Source: Coffea arabica (lineage: Eukaryota > Streptophyta > Magnoliopsida > Gentianales > Rubiaceae). Taken from it: DNA of 64,000 nucleotides. The notes beneath the pieces were generated by a model. It did no database searches. It saw only the letters and a list, made by a program, of their open reading frames with translations, and had not been told where the DNA came from. Positions 8,915-21,400 of the stretch are shown one piece after another. The position numbers and the translations under genes were made by a program. Position 1 is the stretch's first letter; every line of letters begins with the position of its first letter. The stretch is taken from contig NC_092322.1 in assembly GCF_036785885.1 (NCBI RefSeq), positions 12,980,466-13,044,465 on the forward strand, in the 5' to 3' direction.

Positions 8915-11900
8915 ATGGCTTCTCGCTTGTTGGCAAAATCCAAGCAGGTACTGATTTAGGGAGCTCAGCTTCCTAGAATTTTGACGGGCTTTCTGTTTTT
9001 TTTTTTTCCTTTTGATCTTTAATATAGCTCTAGGATCCATCCGGTTATAATCCTCATTTCTCGATCGGCACTTATATGGTTTCTGAATGCTTGTATTTTT
9101 TCTTGTTTTTCCCAGCTCCCTGCTGCTCAGATCCTTTTGAGGCCGGAGCTAACTGTCCCGGTTCGTTCTTATGCCAAAGAACCTGCTTCCCCTGCTCCCC
9201 CGGCTCTGAAGGGAGATGGTTAGTGATATTTTTACTGATTTATTTTTCTTTTTATTCTGACTTTTTTTTTCTTTGGATTATGGGCTGCAAATGAGACCAG
9301 AATTGGATACATACTGATGTAATTCATCACGTTAGGGATAAAAGGAAAAGTGCTGGTCTTGAATATACTTGTAATTAAGCATTACTTGGTGGCAGATTTG
9401 GGCATTGTGTGAAAAGTTGATATTTTGGGAATTTAAATCAGACTGCTGGTTTTTGTTCTACATCCTGTGTTTTGCTGGAATGATAATTAATATCTGATTC
9501 TACTTGTGAAAGAACAAAACAAGAGCCTTTTCTCATGGTGGGATAGGAATAATTATTCCCCACTGCTTAAGAAAAATTCAGGTTTAATGCTTATTCGATC
9601 TGCTATGTTCGCTGTTTTGGATGTTAACTAGTAATTAGCATAAGAGTAATTGTCCATATTTGTAGGCCTTTTAAATTCTTACTTGTGGTTTGTATTTGAC
9701 GTGAAAGAGATGTTGAAGAGCATCTTTTTGGAGGTTAAAAACAAGTTTGAGACCGCGATTGGGATTTTTAGGAAGGAAAAGATCACCATTGACCCTGATG
9801 ATCCTGCTGCAGTTTCACAGTATGCCAAGGTTGTGAAGACTGTTAGAGACAAGTAAGTAATTTTTTTTCCTACATATATCTCATGATTTTTTCTTTGATT
9901 AGATTTAGTAACAGTTGGGGTTACCATAATCTGAACATTTTTTTCCATTAGGGGGTTTTTATGTTTCATTCTGCGATGTAGTTCCCCAATATTATTAAGT
10001 TCCTGGGGGTTAACCTGTGCCTAAACTCCCCAATACTAAAAATAAAACTGAAAGTGCTCCATAGTGAACCTTGCCCTTTAATAGATGTTTTTGATAACTC
10101 CAGGTGAATTTGTATCTAGTATAATCTGTATTTGATTTATTACTAAATGAGCTAGCTTCATTCCTTCTGTTTATCATCTTTCACTTGCTAATTGTCAATG
10201 GCTCTTTGTGACACTTGTCCGTCGTTTGTGTACATTAAAGTTGTTTATCACGTAGATTGATCCAATTCATCCTCTGTGGTGTTGTTCTGTACTTTTCAGG
10301 GCAAATCTCTTCTCTGAATCACAGAGAATTAAGTACACCATTGAGACAAAAACACGAGATATTCCTGATGCTCGTACATATCTGCTGACACTGAAGGAGA
10401 TAAGACTAAAGTATGTGCTGCATCTATGTACCTCTGGCTAAACTTCCTTCTCTACATATGCATTTTCCCTAAAAAAGACATTTAACGGCCTTCCTTTCCT
10501 CAATCTGCTGCTTTGAAACTACTTATGGCATTTTAATGCTCTGATAATGAATCATGGAGTGTCTCTGATATGCTACCAACTCAACATAGGCTTGTCTATG
10601 GACTATTTTGCACTGCATGAGTTAAAAGGCACTAATATTTGCATGCTAAATATGCGACAAAAGCTGTATCTTTTTGTTATACAATGATATAAGTTACTCT
10701 GAACTTAGAATATGTCATTTTACCTTGCAAGTTTCTCAAATTCATTGGTTCTCTTTTTCAGTTGTTAAAATTGTCTCGAGCGGCTTGCGAGTTATTTTTA
10801 TAGGCTCAGTTTAGGAGGATCTTCAGTCCTGTTTCTTGCACAAACCAAATATTTGATACTTTTAGTGTTTTGTGATTCTAAGTTTAACCTCTGTTCTCAC
10901 ATGTTGTGAGAATCTGCTATCTGCCTGAGAATGATGAAAAGCTTTCTAATCTGCTATGTAACTTTATAACCAATTGAAAAGATGCCTGCTGATCAGTAGT
11001 TCAAGGAGCATATTTTTGAGTTATCTGTAAGGCCTGTCCTGATGCCCTATATTCTTTTTACGTCAACTTCCTGTTTGAGTTCTGTTGTTTTTTACTTTCA
11101 CATCCTGTTGTGTATGACAAATGCTGCAGTTTCTATTGCAACTCTGACACTATCAATCATGATTGCTAGAAGTTGCTACTGCATTCTATTAATCAATGCT
11201 GAGCTGTTTGAAGGTTTAAGTAGTACTCACCACCACTTTTTATGGTAGCTGCAGTGTATCTGTTTTTTCTTGTGTGGGAGTGTGGTCCCCCCCCCCTCCC
11301 CCCTGCCCCCCCCAAAAAAAAAAAAGAGCAGGGGGAGGGGTGGGATTTAAGAAGCAGGGAGAGGGTAGGTGGGATTTGAACCCAGCACCTCTAAGTCCTG
11401 AGACTTCAACTTTAGCCACTAGACCAAGGCCTCCTCGGCGAGTCTCTCTCTCTCTCTCTTGTTGGGGGTGGGAGGGAGGAGTTTGGAGGGCACAAGATTT
11501 CTTTTTTTTTTTTTTTTCATTTAATAGGTCTTTTAATCCATACTTGAATTCCTGAAACCTGGTGTTGTAATTTCTTCAGAAAACAAAATAAAGCTGCTGC
11601 ACAATATTTGCAGGATTTCATATCAGGCTATCAATTCTTTAAGGAAAAATAATGCAGTTAGTTGTTGTTAAGTAACAAAATCCTTGTGCCTTTCCCTTTG
11701 GCAAAAAGATCTGTTACTTTCCACTTTGACAGATCTTATTGTGGTCAAATATAGTCCCCAAATTAGTCTTCCTACTTCATAGCTCAACGAACTTGCTTGC
11801 TAGTTTTGTTAGAAGAAACAGATAGTAAGGTCAAATGTTGCTTTCTATTAGACAGAATACAAGCTTCAAATGGAACTTTTACAATCCAAAATGACTGGTT

Positions 11901-13793
11901 TCATGATATGCTTCAGAGCAGAAACTTGGTATGTTTAGATTCCAATTACTTTCCTGCACTGCAGCGACTGCTTTATGAGTAAGGGCACCCTTTAGACCAC
12001 AATGCAATATTCTAGAACACTCGTCCTTAGTTTATTCTAACAGAATCCTGTAATGGTAAATGCCTGAATAATTTGTTGTTCTATGATTCGTTTTTGGCAG
12101 GAGAGGACTACCTGATGAACGTGGTGCTGAAGCAATGATGTTAGATGCATTGGAAAAAGTGGAAAAGGAAATCAAGAGGCCTCTGATGCGAAACGACAAG
12201 AAAGGGATGGTTCTCCTCATGGCTGAGTTTGACAAGATTAATCAGAAGTATGCACTTTCTAAACAAACAACTGAGCATTCACACGACTCAGTGCAACCAT
12301 AACCATTCAATAGTTTTCAACTCATCTGCAACCACTAACTCTCATAAATGATTTATTTGTTGAAGCTTAAAGTTATATAAATGAAAATGAATTTCCTTGT
12401 TGATACTGCAGTAAAGCACACTGTTCACCTTTATGGAAAGCCGCACTCGGAGGATAGAGTCCCTGTATTTTTTGACCTATCTTTCTCGCTAATGACATGA
12501 ATAGTTTATGTTCTCAAGGAATTATAGACCTGATTGCAAGCTTATCTTGGGTTGGCTGTTGGCATGATTGTTGTATTTAATGCCTAGAAAAAGTCTAGTT
12601 TTTTGAGAATTTTGTTTGAAATGGATATAGATAAGAGAGCATACTGGTTTTCAGTTAGTTAAGTTGCATACGTGCTTATTTGTTCAGGCTTGGAATTCGG
12701 AGGGATGATCTGCCCAAGTATGAAGAGCAGTTAGAGCTTAAAATTGCAAAAGCACAGTTAGAGGAACTAAAAAAGGATGCAGTCGAGGCGATGGATACTC
12801 AGAAGAAAAGGTACATCAATTTGACCATTTCAATGTGGACGTTTTGCCTTGGCTTATATTTTGTCCTGCTGTCATGGGAATTTCATGAATTTAGAAAAGT
12901 TTGGAAGCCATCCATTGCTTCATCTAAATCTTGGATGATTATAAAAGTCTTTCGATTTTTGTGTGAAAAAGGTTTGTGATACGAAAATTACAAATTGAAA
13001 TTTGTAATATAGACTATTTAGATTAGAATGGTGACAGGGCAGTTGTTCAGTTGATTTGATAGATACGAAAACCCCTCCCTTACCTATTTATTTTTTTTGT
13101 TTCCTCTAGTTTATTAATTTAATTCAATTAAGAAGGACTTATCTTTTCTATGATGATCAAATGTGGTCCTTATTGTCAATTTTATTCAAATAATGATACG
13201 AGCTTTTTTTAATTATGAATGTTTTTTTAAAATTATGCATGTAACTTGGCCTACAATTGTTGGTTGAAAACATTAGAAAGAATGAAGGAAATTAAATATG
13301 CATGCAAAGGTCATCAATAAACAACTTGCCAACAATAATATAACATGGACAATATAAATTTTTTCAAACAAGTATCTGTTTTATCTTGAGGCTTGAAGTT
13401 ATGGATCTAAACTATGCCAAAATTCACACCAATGTAATGGGTGAGATGTAGCTTGAAGTAGATTATTAGTTTATTTAGAAAGTTGAATTTGTTCACATTG
13501 CTTAGATTGAAGTTGATATAGGCATATCTTAGCATGGGCCAAATGGAAATAACTTCTGGAGGTGTGTAATGTTGCTTGCTTCTCTTGGCTGATCTAATAG
13601 TGCAGCAAAATGTTGAACCATATGATGCTGTGTTGTGACTGGAAAAGGAAAGAAGAAGATTCAATGAACTAGATTTCTACTGCGTCAATTACAATTCTGA
13701 TATTTAATCTTGCTTGTTCTATTTTTCAGGGAAGAATTCAAGGATGAAGAGATGCCTCATGTGAAGTCTCTCGACGTCAGAAATTTCATTTGA
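8915..13793 (+). CDS. MGP1: Mitochondrial ATP synthase 24 kDa subunit (FAd / MGP1 type)
   Basis: Plant-specific peripheral subunit of the mitochondrial F1Fo ATP synthase; the Arabidopsis gene is needed for male gametophyte function. Seven exons: 8915-8947, 9116-9218, 9708-9852, 10300-10410, 12101-12247, 12688-12810, 13730-13793, giving 241 residues (Arabidopsis about 240). The start reads MASRLLAKSKQ, an amphipathic basic presequence with a likely cleavage near VRSYAKE. The conserved core follows: DEMLKSIFLEVKNKF, SQRIKYTIETKTRDIPDAR, RGLPDERGAEAM, LRNDKKGM-like LMRNDKKGM, GIRRDDLPKYEEQLEL, and the ending HVKSLDVRNFI. All introns have GT-AG borders and keep the frame; the four introns after exon 3 are all in phase 2. 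Intron 4 carries a SINE-like insertion. Confidence 0.95.
11372..11426 (-). mobile_element. tRNA-derived SINE-like element (core)
   Basis: On the minus strand a pol III A box (TGGTCTAGTGGC, 11415-11426) is followed about 33 bases later by a B box (GGTTCAAATCC, 11372-11382), as in tRNA-derived SINEs. It does not fold into a tRNA with a matching acceptor stem. The real ends are unclear; the element may span about 11280-11520, between an A-run at 11318-11330 and a T-run at 11500-11517. It lies antisense in intron 4 of the ATP synthase subunit gene. Confidence 0.55.
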
Positions 13794-15498
13794 GATTATT
13801 TTTCTTAAAATCAGTCTGTTTTTGGAGCTGATGATGATTGGATTGGACCATCTTGTCCCCGTAAAAAGTCCAATTGAGATTTCAAAATAAGGGGATTTAA
13901 GAGCTAGATAAAGGTTTCTACTTGGTGTTTAAATTCTTGCCTTCTTTTATCTGATATGCTCTGTACTGAGATCTGAAAATTCAATTGTTAAAGTTGTTTT
14001 TTCCCCCCTCTCTCTTTCTCTCTCTCTCTACACTACGTTATATTCATGGTCCTTTTGTTGCCCAAAATTGAAAGAAGTATCTGTTGGCATGATAATTACA
14101 TAGACAATCCTTATTTTTGCTTCATAAAGCTGCTTATCTTGTTGAGTTTGTTTTGTCTGTTCCAAAAAAAAAATAAAAATTGAAGGGTGTGTATATGCAT
14201 GTTGATGCAGACAAGTGCATACCTGATATGGTTGCTGCACTGGAGTAAACAAGAAAGCGAGCAAAAACTGGTAAAAATTTTAAACATCTATTCAACTGTT
14301 TGAGGGCATATCAGTACCGTGGTTGCAAGTGCTAGTCTTGGACGCTTGTGGGCGTGGGGGTTCTGCACTACATTATTGATATGTTTACTTGGTATCTTTG
14401 GCTATTGGTGCTAAATCCTTACTCAAGCTCGTGGTGTGTTGGTGTCTTGATGCGTTGTCAGGAGGGTTGTTGCCAGCATAACACGGTATACATGTGTCCA
14501 TGGACTGTTTAGCATGACAATGATTTTAGTGGGCCTTTTAAGGATGTAGAATCTCATATGACATGATATTTGCATGGTAAATAAGTACGTGATGAAGTTT
14601 TATGTTTATCTTGTACGTCGTCACAAGTTGCTGCAAGCTTGGAATAAATCAATTAACCTTAATTTGAGGTGTGAGACACACGATTCACTGGCTCCCTTTT
14701 TTCAATTATTGTACAAGGACTAATTAAAAGTTTTCTCGTGCAGTGAGCCGTTTAATTTTATGGTCTCTCAGTTTTATGAAGGTATTATTGCAGTTTCTGT
14801 TCGGTTCTGATTTGATTCTCATTCAAAACCAGTGGCTGGAGCAACGCCAACAACAAATTGGAGTCAAACTCCAAAGCCTTATTTAGTTAGTGGTAAAACT
14901 CGCCACTTAGGATTCAAAGCCGGAGAGATTGGATTGAGCTCAAACTCAAAGCCCGAAGAATTTTATTTTGCCTGGTGGCCAACGTAATCGAGCATATCCA
15001 ATAAAGGCCCAAGCATTCTGATAGTTTGCTAATAAACCACAACATTTTACTCCTGAGAAGCTAGAAATACACTTGTGAAGCCATTACCAAATGTTTTATT
15101 TCCCTTGGAAGCCATGTCAAGCTCATCAGTTTCACGGTAGTTTGATCGGAGATATTCTCAGCTTCATGCAAACTACGATGAATCTTTTGATCTTCCACTC
15201 AGCTATCGGATACCACCATACATTCAGGCTCGTGTTCAAAATGGACGTGTATCATAAACCTTATAATCGAAACCAAAATTGAGCACCATTTCAGATGCTA
15301 GTCGTCGCTGTCAATTAGTTATGAGCAGCCAGAGGAAACTAATGGAGCTGCTGTACATTGAAATGAGATAGAAACCTTCTACTGGGTTCCCTCTTTGCCA
15401 ATTATAGGTCCCTCCCACCAAAAGTTGATTAGTAACAATAAGAACAGATAATCTAAAAACACCAAGCGGAAGAAGGATTTCACATCATACTTGGTCCG
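13794..15498. other. Gene-free DNA between the ATP synthase subunit and NAT10
   Basis: The two genes converge here, so the stretch holds both 3' ends. A CT-rich microsatellite lies at about 14004-14030. I see no other gene, tRNA or clear transposon. Confidence 0.6.
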
Positions 15499-18400
15499 TC
15501 AAGCCTTCCTCTTCTTATTTGACTTTGATCCGTGATCATCCTTGTTTCTTTTCTTCCCACCCTTTTGGCTGTCATTTTTCTTCCCATGCTTTGCTGCCTT
15601 ATCTCTGTGGGATTTCACACTAATGAGACCACCAGGAAGCACCTTCCCACTACCATTTTGTAAAGCATGTTCAAAATCAGCCTCTCTGTCTACAATGGCA
15701 TACTGCTGGAGAAGCTCTGGCTTTAAAAACCCGTCCATCTTCGCATTCATGTCATCCTGTGAATGGTGTCTTAGGCATGACAAGGTCTTTAACAAAAAAG
15801 TACTGTGTACGAAAATAAAATATGCAAACCTGAACTTTTTTTGCTGCTTCATCAAGATCTTCATCAATAGAGATACTGTGAGGATTCAAAGAAATCTGAA
15901 ACAAGAACAAGTACTTTTGACATATTAACTAACTAAACAAGGTAAAAATTAGTCTACCGTGATAAGATGGCTTCTTGTTATTCTGATAGGTAAACTGTGT
16001 CACAAGGCACTCTCAACGAAGGAAAGTGAGCCAAAAAGAAAGAAATTCAAGTTTGTTTCCTAGTATTTCATGTTAAAAATTTTTGAACCAATGAATTACC
16101 TAGAATGTATTGCAGCAGTGATACCTAGAAACTCGTATATGGAAAAGAAAAAAAAAAATCATATTCTCAGCATGCAAGTAACATACATATCAATTATTCC
16201 AACAGTCAGATATGTCCTAAGAATCTCATGTAATCATCAGTGGAATTATTTACTCCATCAGATTTTGCGGTCATGGTGAACATTCCAGAGAGTCTTAAGA
16301 AGCTTCAAGTTTGGACCAATACAAAATCAGCTCAGAAAATAAACTTCAAAAATTTCCTTTTTATCCAAATATTGACCTATGATATTAATGGTAATTATTT
16401 ACTCAAGGCTCTTTTTCTGCAAATTGTTGAAGAAGGAAAGCATGGGAAAGTAGCCAAGGTCTTTTACTTGTCAACTAATAATGCATTTGCGTAAATGAAA
16501 AAATAACCACAATTAAGAAAGGAGGAACCTTTTTCTCAAGTGTAGGAGACAGCTCAATCAAACAAAACAATGACCACAATGGATTCTAATGAACAATATC
16601 TGAGCTCCAAAGAAATAATTTGCTTCTCAACTTACTTCTTTAAGTCGAGGCATGGTTGAATCAATCTCATTGGATGCTACACTATAAAGATATTTGTAGA
16701 ACTTCTTCATCACTTTAATAAACAACGACAAAATTTGCTGCCCTTCCAACTTCATTTCTCCCTGTAAAACAGCAGGTACAAAGGAGATAATTAGGTCCTT
16801 AATTTTTCTTTCTTTTTTTATTCTTTTTTTCCCAAAAAAATGCCTTCAGTTAAATTTGATTGGTCAACCACCATAGTCATTCTGTCAAATTTGTTTCCTC
16901 AACAACAAAATAGCAATTGTTAATTGTTCAAGGAAAGCCAAAAATTACAGGCTAGTTTCTGTACATTATGCTATAACTTGTAATATGCTCACATCAACTG
17001 GTAACAGTGACAAATCACCAAGTCAACCAACTAATGATATGATTTTGGCTATTCAAAAGAAGAAAATTTGTGAATGCTCCTTATTTAAGACTTAGTCTAA
17101 CCAAACTACAAAGAATCAATCTGGTTAAGTCTTTTCACAACCACCCAACCATCTAAATCAGTGATCAAGATAAATAATGAGTGCAGATTACAGAGGCATG
17201 TTGAAATTCCTAATTATGAACCAACAAATGGAAGTTTTTTTTTTATTAATTTAGTAATTCACAAACAATTTTTAAAAGAAATGGTTGATCAAGAGAGCAA
17301 ACCTCAATAACAGATATGTCCTTTCTCTGCAAGCCCATGCAAAGCAAAACAGAAGCCTGGGTATATGATAGCGTAACAGGTAGCTTCTCCAGGAAATAAA
17401 GACGTGCAAGCTTCGGCACAATGTCTAGAATCTGCGTTCAGTGTAAAAACAAAAACATATTAGAATAAGAGCACAAAATATTATTCATGTACAAATCCTA
17501 AAAATTTCTCAAACATACTATAGATGCATTTGCACAGGATGGAGCACCCTCTTAATGAATTCACACTCAAATGGGCTGAACTTTACAGGCCAATTTGCAT
17601 GAATACAAATTCCAAGAAAAAAGTTGCCATGTTTGTTCCTAAACAACAGCTAGGAATACAAAGAGAAAATGTCACCTCGCAAAGATCCAGGAAAAAGTGG
17701 AGAAGATCTTGAACAAAACCAACATATTCACAACTCTCTCAATTCTCTCCTCCCTAGCGCCACCGACAAGCTTTTGCCAGTACCAAATAACAGGATCCCT
17801 TTCTAAAATTTTTTTCCTCCCAAGCCTCCTTTATCATTGTTATCTAACACCCAAAAATTCCCATCCCTGTTTACATCCAGGCTGGACCCTGACGCCACAC
17901 CAAACAGCACACGACCCATGTTCACTTAAGGGCTCATAATATGTGTTAGTAGCAATGAAAGCACATTACTCTGCCCCATGCAAATTACTAACTACACCAC
18001 CTGTTGTATTTTAGTGTTTATGCCATGATTCAACAAGTTTTTTTTAAACCCGTAAAGCTTTGGAAAGAAGAAGCTTCTGTCAGTAGATAGATTCTAGCAA
18101 TTAAAAAGGAAATCTGGACAAAAGAGACCATTGCATTCCAGTGAACGACAAAAACTTCAAGTCTAAGCAGAAAGAGCTTCCAGGGTGTATGGGAAACAGT
18201 AATGGGTTCAACACTGAGCCTGAAGCTCCATTTCCTGATGACAAGAGTATAATAGTCATACAGCACAACTAATTATTTCAATCTAGTTTGGATTTCACAA
18301 AGTGCTTTTTGGCTTGGGAGACTGGTGACGTGGGAGTGCAACAGGATTGTTGCATCTAACTTAACCACTTATACCAGATTCTAACAGGAGATCTTACCAT

Positions 18401-21400
18401 GCGAAAATCAGCAAGATTGTTTGTGTAAGCTTCCAGTCGCTTCATATCATCTGGAGTCACAATTTCTCCAGTTGACTTTAAAAATTCGTTTGAAGAGTGC
18501 AAAACAGGGTCCACCTCAGTGAAGTTAATTTTTGGATCCAGGATACTGCACAAGCATGGAGAATATAAGCACATATTGCGGACTACGTATGCCAGCTAAT
18601 GACACCAAATTTCATGGTCAAACCTCATTGCAAGCTTGTATTCCATGGAATGGAAGCCGAAACCTAATAGTTCTGCGAATCGCCTCCTGTAATCTGAGAC
18701 AGTACCCAGTAGATTATATTTATTAAGAGTAAGCTGATGAAAAGATCAGACGAGCAGTTTCTGAAACAATAACATAGAACATACCTTGGTAGAAAGGGCC
18801 AAAAAAGCCCCACTCATCAGATTCACTAGCTTCGATATCATCATTATTTAATGGCTTCAGAACCATGCATGTATGCTCACCAGTCACATTACTCTGACTC
18901 AAAGTAATAATGAATAAAGATCAGCAGTTGATTATCTAAATTCATAGGGACAAAAATGCGTATAACCCTTCAAGCCCAACTTATTAAAAAATCCTTGAGG
19001 TACTCAACTGGAATATGTCCAATGTAGAACGGACCAAATTTATGTTTCCTCCAAAATCGAAAAAGATCCTGGGTAAGCCCAAATGACACACCAATATAGT
19101 GAAGCTTTTCAGGCTTTCTTTCACGAAGATGCACAAGGAGAGGGGGAAGGTCTGTCCTAGGTCTTATATTTTCTTCTAACAAAGAGACCTGCAATAATAG
19201 CATGTTATAAATCAGATTATAACCACTAAGGATAACCAGTAAGATGCCTCTAGCTGATCCATCAAAACACATTCCATTACACACTAAAATTTTCAATTAT
19301 CAGATCTGAACAATCTTCTTTTATGTTTCCCATTTTGGAAGAGGGGAAGGGGGAATATTTTTGCAGAGTCGGCTAGAATATTTAGTCAAAACACAACAGC
19401 TTGTAATATATACTAAGTGGCACATTTTTCCCCCAGAAACGGCACTTGGCATATGTAACCAGCCACACTTTACGATTATAGGGTAACTAGGGCTACATGA
19501 ACCCAGTTGAGTTTTGGCCTAATCAAGTATGTAACCAACCACACTTTAAAATTATAGGATACCTAGTGCTACATAAGCCGAGTCAAATTTTAGCCTAATC
19601 GAGCTGAGCTTGTCTCAATTTAAAAATGCTCAAAATCCATCGAGCTCTAAAAGCAAAACTTGAACTCGAGCTTGAGCTTGAGCTTGAGCTCAAGTTTGAG
19701 GCCAGTTGAACTTGAGATCAAATTCGAGCCTAATTGAGCTCAAATGCAAATTAAATATAATTATTAATTGGATAAAATAGAAATTTTACTTGGATAAAAT
19801 ATAGGGGACAAGCATGTAATTTGACTACTAATAAAAAATTTAATACAAATATAGGGTCGAGCTGGCTCAACAAGCATACTAGCTGAGTATCTCTAAACTC
19901 AGGCTTGACTAGAACAGCTTGCTAAGTTGGCTCAAGCTCGAGGTCGGTGTTGACTGAGCCAGCTCGATTCACTTGCAGCTCTAAGGATAACTATCCTGAT
20001 ATCTTCTTTTGCTCTCATTTCAGTTCTCAAATTAAATTGATGTCAAAGGAGCACCAGCACTTGTTTCTACCCATTACCTGTCTTTCCCTAAATTCATAAA
20101 AGAAGGATTGAGGTTACACCTGACTACGACCTATGCACGTATGTGAAGAAATCAAGAAGAAAGGGGAAAGGAGAGCACTTGAACCTTTTCTGCAGCCTCA
20201 GTAACTCTAACTTGTGGACTTTCCTGTGTGTCTTCAACATCAAGTTCAGCGATTGAAGTCAATTGCCCTTCGAAGTACCTACATAAAGAAACTTGTATCA
20301 AACACTTCTTATTTTGATCTCTTTAACTTTTACTTTCCATCACATGTTTCTTTCTCTGCTATAGTTTTTTATTAATATCTTCCCATTGAATTATTAAAAT
20401 TCTGATAACTATTATCCCTTAAATTCATCAAAGCATACCTTGCTCAACCTAACTGATGCAGCACAACTCAGTCCTTAAGATCAACCTAACTGATTCAGCA
20501 CTATTCAGTCCTTAAGACAATTGTGGGATTACCTATTCTACTCATTTTGCAGGAAGAATGAGATTACCAAATGTCCATCTCTATGTAAACATGCAATCCT
20601 TAGAGTCAATGTCCTTCGAACCACATTGTCATTTCACTCTTTATTTAGTACTCCACAGACATGCAGCTGTCTCTTAGACTTATATATTGTGTCCACTCAT
20701 GCAGAAATAATGCATGTCACTGTAGAACTTACACATCCTATTCTTCTACAAAGCAAGGGAGGACAATTGCTTTTGATGAAGCCTAAGCACCTGCTAAAGC
20801 ATCTAGATTCTCCTGAGTTGTAAAACCATCTAATCCACAAATATGTCCTCTGGAACTCTGTTAAAAGTCTGCCTCCAATTTGTTACTTCATCAGTATTGG
20901 CAACACTATTTTGCTAACTTCGTTCACAATATCTAACAAAGTGTGCTTGGAAGGTTTGAATTTAGCCAGACCCGAAGAATGCAGAAACCAAAAGTGCACA
21001 GATAGCAAAATTTCTTGGTTAATGTCCAATCCACAACAAATTTGCTACTAGGTTGAGAATTATGAACTGGATTGGATTAAAAGCATGAAACTGGTTACCC
21101 AACTTGATGTTGGCACCCAAAAGCACTTTTAAGCTCAATCTATCAGGCCAAAGTTTTAGCCCTTAAATTCATTTCACAGATGCCCTCTTAAACCAATTAC
21201 CGGAAGGTTAGTGGATCACAAACAGTAGAAAGTCAAACTCACCAGAGGGTTCAGGTAAAAAAAGCTTGGTCAACAAGATAAAGGCAGCAATCTTCAAAAC
21301 ATATAAAACAAGATGATCTAGGAAATTGAGAATACCTTGTTAAAAGTTCAACAGCAGTAGACCCATAGCCAAGCTGCAACGACAGCATAAATTAGCGGGA

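Noticed and set aside
11372-11426. A tRNA gene in intron 4 of the ATP synthase subunit gene
   Set aside because: A and B boxes are present but no acceptor stem pairs and the spacing fits a SINE better.
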